Part shown: positions 51,796 to 60,850 of the stretch, piece by piece
Layout of the letters: every line of letters begins with the position of its first letter
How positions within the stretch are numbered: the stretch's first letter is position 1
Assembly (NCBI RefSeq): GCF_029892095.1
Contig: NZ_JARZAE010000004.1
Coordinates: 4,588,001 to 4,652,000 of the forward strand
Reading direction: 5' to 3'
DNA: 64,000 nt
DNA from: Kitasatospora sp. MAP12-44
GTDB taxonomy: Bacteria > Actinomycetota > Actinomycetes > Streptomycetales > Streptomycetaceae
The notes under the pieces: model-generated
What the model saw: only the letters and a program-made list of their open reading frames with translations
The model's database searches: none
Told to the model about the DNA's origin: nothing
Program-made: the position numbers and the translations under genes

Positions 51796-52695
51796 TCAGC
51801 CGGTGGGAGTCGCCGCGGGTGTCGCCGCTGCGGCCGCCGTCGGGTAGAGGCTGGCGAGGGGATTGAAGTAGGTCTCGGCCGGCATGCAGGCGGGGGCGGG
51901 GCCCGTCAGCAGGCCGGCCTGAAAGTCGCTGAAGGTCTTGGACGGCATGGTCTTGGCGAGCGGGAAGTAGAGGAAGAGCAGCCGGTCGGCCGGGAACCTG
52001 CTGGGGCGGATGGACAGGACGTTGCCGCGCGAGCCCGAGTCCTCGATGTCCCAGCCGTCCTGGGCGAGTCGCGCCTGCGCTTCGGCTGCCGCGGCCGCAT
52101 TGAGGGCGGCTTCGTCGCTGCTGCTGAGCGGGGACGGCGTGGGGCCGGGCGGGCCCGGGACGCCCTCGCCGGTCGGGGTCGCACTGGGGGTGTGCGACGC
52201 GGAGGGGCACTGGGGGTCGCCGGCGTAGACGCGGCTGTGAACGCCGATCCGGTCGAGGTCCCGCTGCAGCCCGTCCAGGTCGCCCTTGCCGGCCGCGTCG
52301 GCGATGGTGAGCGTGATGAGGTCGGGGTCGCTCTGCAGGGTGTAGGCCGCCGTGACGATGGGGCTCAGCGACTGGGGCGCGCCGCTGCTCGGGGTGACCG
52401 GGGTGGCCGTGCCGGTGTGGGTGGCTGTGCTGCTGCGCGGGGCGGGATGGCCCGGCAGGGCGGTGAAGGCGACGCCGGCCACGGCGGCGGCCAGTCCCAG
52501 CGGGAGTGCCAGGCGCAGCGTCAGGCTTCGACGGGCCGGCTTGGGCTGGGAGTTGTCGGTGACTGCGGTCATCAGGTGGTCCTTCAGCAGGTGGTGGCGG
52601 TGCGGGAGGAGCTCCGGTTCTGCCGCGGCCGGCAGCAGCCGGGCCAGTTCCTCCCGCTCGGCCTGCTGCGACCGCGGCTGGGGGGCGGCGTTCAT
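51796..52695 (-). CDS. Single-pass membrane protein coupled to ECF sigma factor
   Basis: 299 residues. Cytoplasmic N-terminus about 58 residues (EELARLLPAAAEPELLPHRHHLLKDHLM), span about 59-80, extracellular Pro/Thr linkers and a domain with LDGLQRDLDRIGVHSRVYAGD and GNVLSIRPSRFPADRLLFLYFP. Two Cys (PQCPS, PACMP). It overlaps the sigma gene by 4 bases and is its likely regulator, though no zinc anti-sigma motif is seen. Confidence 0.75.
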   Translation of the reverse strand: MNAAPQPRSQQAEREELARLLPAAAEPELLPHRHHLLKDHLMTAVTDNSQPKPARRSLTLRLALPLGLAAAVAGVAFTALPGHPAPRSSTATHTGTATPVTPSSGAPQSLSPIVTAAYTLQSDPDLITLTIADAAGKGDLDGLQRDLDRIGVHSRVYAGDPQCPSASHTPSATPTGEGVPGPPGPTPSPLSSSDEAALNAAAAAEAQARLAQDGWDIEDSGSRGNVLSIRPSRFPADRLLFLYFPLAKTMPSKTFSDFQAGLLTGPAPACMPAETYFNPLASLYPTAAAAATPAATPTG

Positions 52696-53375
52696 CGGTT
52701 CGTCTCCTTGCTCGACCGGACCGCGAGTGCGCGGTCAACTGGTACCTGTCCGCCAACGGGACCGCGTTGCATGCCTGTTCGTGGCGCCGCGGGTTCTCTC
52801 GCTGCCGGGCTCCCCGCTTTCGGCTTGCTCGCGGCCAACTCCTTCTCGGTGAGACTGCGCAGCCGACTGCGGGCGCGCGACAGCCGGGAGCGGACCGTGC
52901 CGATCGGCTTGCCCAGCGCCTCGGCGACCGCGGCGTGGTCCAGGCCCTCCCACACGTAGAGGGCGAACACCTCCCGCTCGGCGGGCCGCAGCCGCTCCAA
53001 CGCGGCTTTCGCGGCGAGGAGTTGCTCGGCGTCGGCGATGCGGCCGACCAGCTCGTCGGCGAAGTCGGGCAGCACCTCGCGCGGCGGCAGCTGCGCCAGG
53101 GCGTTCTGGTGGCGGCGCGCGGCGCGGCGGGTGTTGCGCATGACGTTGGTGGCGATGCCCAGCAGCCACGGCCGCAGACTCTCGCCCTCGGGCTCGATCC
53201 TGGCCCGCAGCCGCCACGCCTCCAGGAAGGTCAACGAGACCACGTCCTCGGCGGCGGCCCAGTCACCGGTCACCCGGACCGCGTGCCGGTGCACCACGCG
53301 GGCGTGCTCATCAAAGAGCTGCCCGAATGCCACCGGATCCCCGGCCCGCACCCGGGTGCGTATCGATATCTCCAC
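52692..53375 (-). CDS. ECF RNA polymerase sigma factor
   Basis: 227 residues if started at GTG 53375 (AGGA upstream); the frame is open to 53459. Region 2 FGQLFDEHARVVHRHAVRVTGDWAAAEDVVSLTFLEAWR, region 4 LRPAEREVFALYVWEGLDHAAVAEALGKPIGTVRSRLSRAR. C-terminal tail of about 55 residues (KPKAGSPAAREPAAPRTG) is unusual. Same strand and coupled to the membrane protein above, the same design as the 17-19 kb module but a different sigma subfamily. Confidence 0.88.
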   Translation of the reverse strand: MEISIRTRVRAGDPVAFGQLFDEHARVVHRHAVRVTGDWAAAEDVVSLTFLEAWRLRARIEPEGESLRPWLLGIATNVMRNTRRAARRHQNALAQLPPREVLPDFADELVGRIADAEQLLAAKAALERLRPAEREVFALYVWEGLDHAAVAEALGKPIGTVRSRLSRARSRLRSLTEKELAASKPKAGSPAAREPAAPRTGMQRGPVGGQVPVDRALAVRSSKETNR

Positions 53376-53464
53376 ACCCAGTCCTGTCCGACCGGCTCCG
53401 GCCGTTGCCGTGACCTGTGTCACCCCGACCCCGCCAGTGTCACGCCTGCCCCGGCGCACACGGC

Positions 53465-53507
53465 GGCGCGGGGTGGCGGACCGTCGATCGGTCCACCACC
53501 CCGCGCC
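53465..53507. terminator. Hairpin terminator after pirin gene
   Basis: 12-bp stem (GGCGCGGGGTGG and complement) and inner GGACC/GGTCC pair separated by one mismatch, loop GTCGATC. Confidence 0.65.
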
Positions 53508-53535
53508 GGGTGGGTCCTGCTGCCGGGTGGTCCTG

Positions 53536-54483
53536 CTACTGCGGTTGGCCGAAGGCGCCGGACTGGAAGTCCAGCATGGCCTGCTGCAGTTCGCGGTGGC
53601 TGTTCATGACGAACGGCCCGTGCCAGGCGACCGGCTCGCGGATCGGCTGGCCGCCCAGGATGATCACGTCCAGGTTCGGGTGCCGGGAGTCCTGCGGGGC
53701 GTCGGCGGAGATGGTCAGGGTGTCGCCGTCGCCGAAGACCACCGCCTGACCGGTGTGGAACGGACGGCCCTCGGCGCCGACCTTGCCGTCGCCGTTCAGC
53801 GCGTAGGCAAGGGCGTTGAAGTCCTTGCGCCACGGGATGGTGAGCTGCGCGCCGGGGGTGACGGTGGCGTGCAGCAGGGTGATCGGGGTGTGGGTGGCGC
53901 CGGGGCCCTGGTGCCCGTCCAGCTGGCCGGCGATCAGGCGCAGTATCGCTCCGCCGTCCGGGGTGGCGAGCAGCTTGACGTGGCCGCCGTGGATGTCCTG
54001 GTAGCGCGGGGCGGTCATCTTGTCGGTGGCCGGGAGGTTCACCCAGAGCTGGATGCCGTGGAACAGGCCGCCGGCCTGCACCAGCGACTCCGGCGGGGTC
54101 TCGATGTGCAGGATGCCCGATCCGGCGGTCATCCACTGGGTGTCGCCGCCGCCCAGGTGTCCGCCGCCGCCGTGCGAGTCCTTGTGGATGAACTCGCCGT
54201 CGATCAGGTAGGTCACCGTCTCGAAGCCGCGGTGCGGGTGCCACGGCGTCCCCTTGGGCTCGCCGGCGGCGTACTCCACCTCGCCCATCTGATCCATCAT
54301 GATGAACGGGTCGAGGAACTTGGTGTTGATCTTCGCGAATGCCCGGCGGACCGGGAAGCCCTCGCCCTCGTAGCCCTCGGGAGCGGTGACCACCGTGAGC
54401 ACCGGCCGGGACGTCGTGGTGGCGGGGTCGGGGGTGGCGACGCGCGGGAGGGTCAGCGGGTTGTCGACGGTCACGGCGGGCAT
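53536..54483 (-). CDS. Pirin family protein
   Basis: 315 residues. Bicupin with the N-terminal metal site in GTPWHPHRGFETVTYLIDGEFIHKDSHGGGG and HIETPPE. Pirins are iron-binding, some with quercetinase activity, others redox regulators. The gene is monocistronic, and 212 bases upstream hold GTTGAAACTTCAAC and the 19-bp dyad array. In streptomycetes pirin genes are often controlled by MarR/HxlR factors; the regulator is not next to it here. Confidence 0.9.
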   Translation of the reverse strand: MPAVTVDNPLTLPRVATPDPATTTSRPVLTVVTAPEGYEGEGFPVRRAFAKINTKFLDPFIMMDQMGEVEYAAGEPKGTPWHPHRGFETVTYLIDGEFIHKDSHGGGGHLGGGDTQWMTAGSGILHIETPPESLVQAGGLFHGIQLWVNLPATDKMTAPRYQDIHGGHVKLLATPDGGAILRLIAGQLDGHQGPGATHTPITLLHATVTPGAQLTIPWRKDFNALAYALNGDGKVGAEGRPFHTGQAVVFGDGDTLTISADAPQDSRHPNLDVIILGGQPIREPVAWHGPFVMNSHRELQQAMLDFQSGAFGQPQ

Positions 54484-54550
54484 GTCGGCCTCCTTCGGGG
54501 GGTCTGTGGCCTACATCCAGGAGATTAGTTCAATCCTCAACAAGAAGCAA

Positions 54551-54564
54551 GTTGAAACTTCAAC
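54551..54564. promoter_or_regulatory. Perfect dyad in pirin promoter region
   Basis: GTTGAAACTTCAAC, a 14-bp perfect palindrome 68 bases upstream of the pirin start; AGTTCAATCCTCAAC just before it resembles a second, weaker site. The pattern fits a MarR- or HxlR-type operator. Confidence 0.55.
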
Positions 54565-54575
54565 CACATGCTCAA

Positions 54576-54689
54576 GCGAGAGCAGTGCTCTCGCAGTGAT
54601 GGGGTGGACGCAAAAAAGAGCGGCGCTCACAAATGAGAGCACCGCTCATAAGCAAAAGCACTGCACGCAATCGAGAGCACTGCTCTCGA
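54576..54689. repeat. Six-unit 19-bp tandem array of dyads
   Basis: Six exact 19-base steps: GCGAGAGCAGTGCTCTCGC, AGTGATGGGGTGGACGCAA, AAAAGAGCGGCGCTCACAA, ATGAGAGCACCGCTCATAA, GCAAAAGCACTGCACGCAA, TCGAGAGCACTGCTCTCGA. Five of six are dyads centred on GAGC-A-C-GCTC; the last extends to a perfect 25-bp palindrome (54668-54692). The array runs from the pirin promoter to 7 bases from the end of the SseB-like gene. Confidence 0.75.
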
Positions 54690-54695
54690 TTGAGA

Positions 54696-55277
54696 TCACC
54701 CGTACATTCGCCGCATGGTGAAGTCCACCATCTGCTCGACCGCCTTGGCGTCGAACACCATCCGGTGCTCGCCCTCCATGTCCAGCGCGAATCCGTACCC
54801 GGTCGGCAGCAGGTCCAGCACCTCGGCCCCGGAGACCGTGAAGTGCTTGGACTCCTTGCCGGCGTAGCGCCGCAGCTCCTTGAGCGAGCTGAACATCGGG
54901 ATCACCGGCGTCGGGGTGTTGTGCAGGGCGAGGAAGCCGGGCCGCTCGCCGCGCGGGCAGTGCACCTTCGAGGTGATGAAGATCGCCTGGAAGTCCTCCA
55001 CCGGCATCGAGCCGGTCGTGAACGCGCGCACCGCGTCCGCCAGCGACGGCGGCGAGGGCTCCGGGTAGAGCGACTGGCCGCCCGCCTGCGGCTGCTCGCC
55101 GTATCCTCCGACCCCGCCGACCCCGCCGGCGCCCCCCACTCCGCCGGCGCCGCCTGCCTGCCCGTCGTACCCCGGCTGGCCGTACATGCCGTTCATGCCC
55201 TGCTGCCCCGCCTGCTGGTAGGGGTCGCCGGGGTAGCCGCCGTTAGCGCCGGGTGCGCTCTGCTCGTAGCCGTACAC
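54696..55277 (-). CDS. SseB-like domain protein with Gly-rich leader
   Basis: 193 residues with GTG start. The first 70 residues are Gly/Tyr/Gln low-complexity (GGAGGVGGAGGVGGVGGYGEQ); the rest is an SseB N-terminal-like domain (LADAVRAFTTGSMPVEDFQAIFITSKVHCP ... GFLALHNTPTPVIPMFSSLKELRRYAG ... LLPTGYGFALDMEGEHRMVF). The family is named for serine sensitivity enhancement and occurs near type VII secretion or as a soluble module; role unknown. Confidence 0.8.
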   Translation of the reverse strand: MYGYEQSAPGANGGYPGDPYQQAGQQGMNGMYGQPGYDGQAGGAGGVGGAGGVGGVGGYGEQPQAGGQSLYPEPSPPSLADAVRAFTTGSMPVEDFQAIFITSKVHCPRGERPGFLALHNTPTPVIPMFSSLKELRRYAGKESKHFTVSGAEVLDLLPTGYGFALDMEGEHRMVFDAKAVEQMVDFTMRRMYG

Positions 55278-55508
55278 ACGGACAGGCTAGCGGGCCGGGC
55301 CGCCCTCGTGGGGCGGCCGATTCGAACAAGGCACTGTGGGATGGGACTGTCGGGACGTGACTACGTTCACGTCGGATTAACGCCGAAGGGGTTGAAGAAG
55401 TTACTAACCGGTAGCATCATGGATGTCTACTGGCGGGTAGGGGCGTCCGGGCATCGGAACGGCGCACCCGGAAGCGACGAACCGAAGCGACGAACCGGAG
55501 AAACGGCC

Positions 55509-57338
55509 ATGGGTCACTACAAGTCCAACCTGCGGGACGTGGAGTTCAACCTCTTCGAGGTGTTCGGTCGCGACCAGGTGTACGGCACCGGTCCGTTCGC
55601 CGACATGGACGTCGACACCGCGAAGAACATCCTCAGCGAGATCTCGCGCCTGGCCGAGAACGACCTGGCGGCGTCCTTCGCCGAGACCGACCGCACCCCG
55701 CCGGTCTTCGACCCGGAGACCAACACCGCGCCGATCCCGGCCGCGTTCAAGAAGAGCTACCAGGCCTACATGGACGCCGAGTGGTGGCGCCTGGGCATCC
55801 CGGAGGCGATCGGCGGCCAGGTCACCCCGTCCTCGCTGATCTGGGCCTACGCCGAGCAGATCCTGGGCTCCAACCCGGCCATCTGGATGTACTCCTCCGG
55901 TCCGGCCTTCGCCGGCGTCGTCTACGACGAGGGCACCGAGGAGCAGGCCAAGGTCGCCAAGCTCATGGTCGACCGCCAGTGGGGCGCCACCATGGTGCTG
56001 ACCGAGCCCGACGCGGGCTCCGACGTCGGCGCCGGCCGCACCAAGGCGATCAAGCAGGACGACGGCTCCTGGCACATCGAGGGTGTGAAGCGCTTCATCA
56101 CCTCGGGCGAGCACGACATGTCCGAGAACATCATCCACCTGGTGCTGGCCCGCCCCGAGGGCGGCAAGCTGGGCACCAAGGGCCTGGGCCTCTACATCGT
56201 CCCGAAGTTCGACTTCGACTGGGAGACCGGCGAGCTCGGCGAGCGCAACGGTGCCTACGCCACCAACGTCGAGCACAAGATGGGTCTCAAGGCCTCGAAC
56301 ACCTGCGAGATGACCTTCGGCGCCAAGCACCCGGCCAAGGGCTGGCTGGTCGGCGAGACCGTCGACGGCATCCGCCAGATGTTCAAGATCATCGAGTTCG
56401 CCCGGATGATGGTCGGCACGAAGGCCATCGCCACCCTCTCCACCGGCTACCTGAACGCGCTGGAGTACGCCAAGGAGCGCGTGCAGGGCGCCGACATCTC
56501 CAACTTCATGGACAAGGCCGCCCCCCGCGTCACCATCACCAACCACCCGGACGTCCGCCGCTCGCTGATGACCCAGAAGGCGTACGCCGAGGGCATGCGC
56601 GCCCTGGTGCTCTACACCGCCTCGGTCCAGGACGACCTGCTGGCCGCCCGCCTGCGCGGCGAGGAGGACAAGGCCGCCGAGAGCCTGAACGACCTGCTGC
56701 TGCCGATCGTCAAGGGCTACGGCTCGGAGAAGTCCTACGAGCAGCTCGCCCAGTCCCTGCAGACCTTCGGCGGCTCCGGCTTCCTGCAGGAGTACCCGAT
56801 CGAGCAGTACATCCGGGACGCCAAGATCGACACCCTCTACGAGGGCACCACCGCGATCCAGGGCCTGGACTTCTTCTTCCGCAAGATCGTCAAGGACGGC
56901 GGCCAGGCGCTGACCGCGGTCTCCGAGCTGATCCAGAAGTTCATCGGCGCCGGTGAGGGCGGCGACGCCCTGGCGGCCGAGCGCGAGCTGCTGGCCAAGG
57001 CCGCGGGCGACCTGGAGGCGATCGTCGGCAAGCTGCTCGCCGACCTCTCCTCGGTCGAGCAGGATGTCAAGAACATGTACAAGGTGGGCCTCAACACCAC
57101 CCGCCTGCTGATGGTCTCCGGCGACGTGGTGATCGGCTGGCTGCTGCTCCGTCAGGCCGTCGTCGCCCAGGCCAAGCTGGAGGCCGGCGCCGCCGCCAAG
57201 GACGTCGCCTTCTACCAGGGCAAGATCGCCGCGGCCCGCTTCTTCGCCCGCAACATCCTGCCGACGATCACCCCGCAGCGGCTGATCGCCGAGGGCGTCG
57301 ACAACGAGATCATGGACCTGGCCGAGGAGGCTTTCTAG
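55509..57338 (+). CDS. Long acyl-CoA dehydrogenase (FadE5-like)
   Basis: 609 residues from the ATG at 55509. Large ACAD with the extra C-terminal domain: GATMVLTEPDAGSDVGAGRTKA, RFITSGEHDMSENIIHLVLAR, catalytic Glu in TLYEGTTAIQGLDFFFRKI, and a helical C-terminus about 460-609. First step of fatty acid beta-oxidation on medium to long acyl-CoA. A TTACTAACCGGTAG element (55400) upstream, with central ACCGGT palindrome, may bind a FadR/TetR-type repressor. Ends in a strong terminator. Confidence 0.92.
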   Translation: MGHYKSNLRDVEFNLFEVFGRDQVYGTGPFADMDVDTAKNILSEISRLAENDLAASFAETDRTPPVFDPETNTAPIPAAFKKSYQAYMDAEWWRLGIPEAIGGQVTPSSLIWAYAEQILGSNPAIWMYSSGPAFAGVVYDEGTEEQAKVAKLMVDRQWGATMVLTEPDAGSDVGAGRTKAIKQDDGSWHIEGVKRFITSGEHDMSENIIHLVLARPEGGKLGTKGLGLYIVPKFDFDWETGELGERNGAYATNVEHKMGLKASNTCEMTFGAKHPAKGWLVGETVDGIRQMFKIIEFARMMVGTKAIATLSTGYLNALEYAKERVQGADISNFMDKAAPRVTITNHPDVRRSLMTQKAYAEGMRALVLYTASVQDDLLAARLRGEEDKAAESLNDLLLPIVKGYGSEKSYEQLAQSLQTFGGSGFLQEYPIEQYIRDAKIDTLYEGTTAIQGLDFFFRKIVKDGGQALTAVSELIQKFIGAGEGGDALAAERELLAKAAGDLEAIVGKLLADLSSVEQDVKNMYKVGLNTTRLLMVSGDVVIGWLLLRQAVVAQAKLEAGAAAKDVAFYQGKIAAARFFARNILPTITPQRLIAEGVDNEIMDLAEEAF

Positions 57339-57377
57339 CCTGCCGCCAGGCCCGTCGGACCGCCTGACCCACCCTCA

Positions 57378-57426
57378 AGCCCGGAGGGGGCCCTGCGCAC
57401 TGCGCTCGGCCCCCTCCGGGCTTTTT
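57378..57426 (+). terminator. Rho-independent terminator after acyl-CoA dehydrogenase gene
   Basis: Perfect 15-bp stem AGCCCGGAGGGGGCC with complement and 15-base loop, followed by TTTTT. Confidence 0.9.
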
Positions 57427-57586
57427 CCGGGCAGTTCCACCCCGTCGCGACGGGCGGTCGCGCCGGGTGATCGCAGTGTGACGAGCCTCACGGACGCTTG
57501 ACTGCTCTGTCGGTGTACGGGCATATGCTCAGGGGTGGGAAGCCCCTCCCCACCGGCTCTCCGCTATCCCTCGACTCAGGAGCAGC

Positions 57587-58891
57587 ATGTCGACCGCCGA
57601 CCGACCGGTCTACTTCGACCGGACCCATACCGATGACCTGATCGCCTATCTGGCGGCCGCCCCGTCCCCGTACCACGCGGTGGCCGGTGCGGCCGAGCGG
57701 CTGGAGAAGGTCGGGTTCCGCCAGGTCGCGGAGACCGACGCGTGGGAGGGCACGGCCGGTGGGCGGTACGTCATCCGGGGCGGTGCGCTGATCGCCTGGT
57801 ACGTGCCGGAAGGGGCCCGGCCCGAGACGCCGTTCCGGGTGGTCGGTACGCACACCGACTCGCCCAACCTCCGGGTCAAGCCGCTGCCGGACACCGGCTC
57901 GGCCGGCTGGCGCCAGGTGGCCGTGGAGATCTACGGCGGTGTGCCGCTGAACACTTGGCTGGACCGGGACCTGGGGCTGTCCGGCCGGCTGGTGCTGCGC
58001 GACGGTTCGACCCGGCTGGTTCAGCTGGACGAGGCGCTGCTGCGCGTCCCGCAGTTGGCGATCCACCTCGACCGCCAGGTGAACGACGGGCTGAAGCTGG
58101 ACAAGCAGCGCCACCTCACGCCGATCTGGGGGGTCGGCGAGGTGGACGAGGGATCGCTCATCTCCTACGTCGCCGAGCGCGCCGCAGTGGACGCTTCCGA
58201 GGTGGTCGGCTGGGATCTGATGACCCATGACGTCCAGCCGCCGTCCTACCTCGGCAAGGACCGCGAGCTGCTGGCCGCCCCGCGGCTGGACAACCTGCTC
58301 TCGGTGCACGCGGCCACCGCCGCACTCGCCGCGGCGGTGACGACGGCGGGCGACAAGCTGCCGTACATCCCGGTGCTCGCGGCCTTCGACCACGAGGAGA
58401 CCGGCAGCGAGTCGGACACCGGCGCGCAGGGCCCGCTGCTGGGCAACGTGCTGGACCGCAGTGTCTACGCCCGCGGCGGCACCACCGAGGACCGCGCCCG
58501 CGCGCTGGCCGGGACGATCTGCCTCTCCTCGGACATGGGGCACGCCGTGCACCCCAACTACAGCGAGCGCCACGAGCCCGGCCACCAGCCGATGCCCAAC
58601 GGCGGCCCGATGCTCAAGGTCAACGTCAACAACCGCTACGCGACGGACGGCGTCGGGCGGGCCGTCTTCGCGGCCGCGTGCGACCGGGCCGGCGTGCCGT
58701 GGCAGACCTTCGTCTCCAACAACGCGATGCCCTGCGGTACGACCATCGGTCCGATCACCGCCGCTCGCCTGGGCATCACCACGGTGGACTGCGGCATCGC
58801 GGCGCTCTCCATGCACTCCTCGCGCGAGCTGTGCGGTGCCGAGGACCCGTACCTGCTGGCCAGCGCGATCAAGGCGTTCCTGGAGGGCTGA
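57587..58891 (+). CDS. M18-family aspartyl aminopeptidase
   Basis: 434 residues, normal length. Zinc site motifs: VVGTHTDSPNLRVKP (first His/Asp), FDHEETGSES (catalytic Glu and ligand Glu), SSDMGHAVHPNY (Asp ligand), and GIAALSMHSSRELCGAEDPYLLASA with the last His. Cytoplasmic dodecameric enzymes of this family remove N-terminal Asp/Glu from peptides. Upstream AGGAGC ribosome site. Confidence 0.92.
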   Translation: MSTADRPVYFDRTHTDDLIAYLAAAPSPYHAVAGAAERLEKVGFRQVAETDAWEGTAGGRYVIRGGALIAWYVPEGARPETPFRVVGTHTDSPNLRVKPLPDTGSAGWRQVAVEIYGGVPLNTWLDRDLGLSGRLVLRDGSTRLVQLDEALLRVPQLAIHLDRQVNDGLKLDKQRHLTPIWGVGEVDEGSLISYVAERAAVDASEVVGWDLMTHDVQPPSYLGKDRELLAAPRLDNLLSVHAATAALAAAVTTAGDKLPYIPVLAAFDHEETGSESDTGAQGPLLGNVLDRSVYARGGTTEDRARALAGTICLSSDMGHAVHPNYSERHEPGHQPMPNGGPMLKVNVNNRYATDGVGRAVFAAACDRAGVPWQTFVSNNAMPCGTTIGPITAARLGITTVDCGIAALSMHSSRELCGAEDPYLLASAIKAFLEG

Positions 58892-58952
58892 CCCTCCCTG
58901 AGCAGGACCGCGGGGGCCGGGCAGCCAAGCCCGGCCCCCGCTCGCAGCTCTG

Positions 58953-60779
58953 CTACTCCATGCCGGCCAGTACCAGCGGCAGCCGGGTGGCACCGCCGGC
59001 CACCAGCTTCACCGGCACACCCCAGTCCTGCTGGTGCACATGGCAGGCCGGGTACTCGATCTCGGGGTCGTCGTCGCAGGAGGCCGCGATCGCCGAGACG
59101 TGCAGCACCCCCTCCGTCACCTCGTCGGAGAGCACCAGCTCGCGCACCAGCGCGGAGTCCGCGCCGGCGCCGGAGACCAGCAGCTCCGGCGGGGTCGAGC
59201 TGACCAGCAGCCGGGTCGAGGGGCCGTAGCGCTCGTCCAGCTTCTGCCCGCTCGGCGCCGAGAAGACCACATCCAGGCGCAGTGTCCCGGGGGCCACCTC
59301 GGTGGCGGCGCGCTGGGTGCGGTGGGCCACCGACTCGACCCGTACCGCCTCCTCCGGAAGCCGCAGCCGGGTCAGCCGGTGCCGGGCCGACTCCACCACC
59401 AGGATGTCGCCGTCCACCAGCACCGCGCCCGAGGGTTCGCGCAGGTCGGTGGCGAGCGTGCTGACCTCGCCGCCGGCCGGGTCGAAGCGGCGCAGCGCGT
59501 GGTTGTAGGTGTCGGCGATCGCCACCGATCCGTCCGGCAGCACGGTGACCCCGAGCGGGTGCTGGAGCAGGGCCTGCCCGGCCGCTCCGTCGCGGTGCCC
59601 GAAGTCGAACAGCCCGCTGCCCACCGGCGAGCTGACCTCGCCTGTTTCACGTGAAACCGAGCGCAGCGCCGAGGTCTCCGAGTCCGCCACCCAGAGCGTC
59701 TCGCCGTCCGCCGAGACCGCGAGGCCGGACGGCTGCGCGAACCACGCCTCGGCCGCCGGCCCGTCCACCAGCCCCTCGTTGGTGGTGCCGGCCGAGACCC
59801 CGACGGTGCCGGTCACCGCGTCGTACGCCCAGAGCTGGTGCACGCCGGCCATCGCGATCCACACCTTGCCGTCGAACCACGCGACGTCCCACGGCGAGGA
59901 GAGCTCCACCTCGCGGGCCTGGCCCTCGGTGGCCGACCCCTGCCACCACTGCCGGCCCGTCCCGGCCAGCGTGGTGACCGAGCCGTCCGAGAGCCGCACG
60001 CCGCGCAGCGCGTGGTTCACGGTGTCGGCCACCACCACGTCGTAGCCGAGGTCGAGGCCGTCCGGGACGAGCGCCAGCCCCTGCGGCTCGCTGAACCGCG
60101 CGAGCTCGGCCGGCCCGTCCAGCAGGCCGCGCGTACCGTCGCCGATCCGCCGCAGCACGCGCTCGCCGTCCTCGGCCAGCTCGACGAGCGAGTGGTGCCC
60201 GGAGTCCGCGACCAGGAAGGTCCCGCCCGGCAGCCGGACCACCTTGCCCGGGAACTTCAGCTCCCCGGCCTGCGGCTCGGGCGCGACGTACGGACCGTCC
60301 CCGCGCCGCAGCGTGCCCTTGGCGTCGTGCTCGGCCTCCAGCTCCTCGACCAGCCGCGCGATCGCGTGCGCATGCCCCTCACCCGCGTGCTGCGCGACCA
60401 CATACCCCTCGGGGTCGATCACCACCAGCGTCGGCCACGCCCGCACCGCGTACTGCTTCCAGGTGACCAGCTCCGGATCGTCCAGCACCGGATGCGCCAC
60501 CTCGTACCGTGCCACCGCGTCCACCACGGCCTGATGGTCCGCCTCATGCACGAACTTCGGCGAGTGCACCCCGACGATCACCACGGTGTCGCGGTGCTTC
60601 TCCTCCAACTCCCGCAGCTCGTCCAGGACATGAAGGCAGTTGATACAGCAGAAGGTCCAGAAGTCGGCGATGACGATCTTCCCTCGGAAGTCCGCCAGCG
60701 ACAGATCCTTCCCACCGGTGTTGAGCCAACCACCGGATCCGACCAGTTCAGGAGCGCGAACGCGTGCACGAGAAGCCAT
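58953..60779 (-). CDS. Thioredoxin-NHL repeat protein
   Basis: 608 residues from ATG 60779; GTG 60797 is an alternative. N-terminal thioredoxin-like domain (about 1-150) with redox motif WTFCCINCLHVL (CINC), then NHL beta-propeller repeats (about 175-470, such as GTFLVADSGHHSLVELA, DVVVADTVNHALRGVR, SVAIADTYNHALRRF), then a C-terminal domain. Similar to NHLRC2 and its bacterial homologues. No signal peptide, so cytoplasmic. A parS site lies within the coding region. Confidence 0.9.
   Translation of the reverse strand: MASRARVRAPELVGSGGWLNTGGKDLSLADFRGKIVIADFWTFCCINCLHVLDELRELEEKHRDTVVIVGVHSPKFVHEADHQAVVDAVARYEVAHPVLDDPELVTWKQYAVRAWPTLVVIDPEGYVVAQHAGEGHAHAIARLVEELEAEHDAKGTLRRGDGPYVAPEPQAGELKFPGKVVRLPGGTFLVADSGHHSLVELAEDGERVLRRIGDGTRGLLDGPAELARFSEPQGLALVPDGLDLGYDVVVADTVNHALRGVRLSDGSVTTLAGTGRQWWQGSATEGQAREVELSSPWDVAWFDGKVWIAMAGVHQLWAYDAVTGTVGVSAGTTNEGLVDGPAAEAWFAQPSGLAVSADGETLWVADSETSALRSVSRETGEVSSPVGSGLFDFGHRDGAAGQALLQHPLGVTVLPDGSVAIADTYNHALRRFDPAGGEVSTLATDLREPSGAVLVDGDILVVESARHRLTRLRLPEEAVRVESVAHRTQRAATEVAPGTLRLDVVFSAPSGQKLDERYGPSTRLLVSSTPPELLVSGAGADSALVRELVLSDEVTEGVLHVSAIAASCDDDPEIEYPACHVHQQDWGVPVKLVAGGATRLPLVLAGME
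59643..59658. promoter_or_regulatory. parS: parS chromosome-segregation site
   Basis: TGTTTCACGTGAAACC contains the perfect 14-bp ParB-binding core GTTTCACGTGAAAC. It lies inside the thioredoxin-NHL gene, where it encodes VSRET. Streptomycete chromosomes carry around twenty such sites clustered round oriC, so this fits an origin-proximal location. Confidence 0.85.
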
Positions 60780-60850
60780 GTCCGCATTCAACCCCACTGG
60801 CCTGTGGAAGCATTCCGGAGCGACCCTCGCGACTGGACGGTTGCCTTGCG

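Noticed and set aside
55395..55420. ACCGGT-centred element upstream of the long acyl-CoA dehydrogenase as a defined FadR site
   Set aside because: The dyad is imperfect and single; mentioned in the gene entry only as a possibility.
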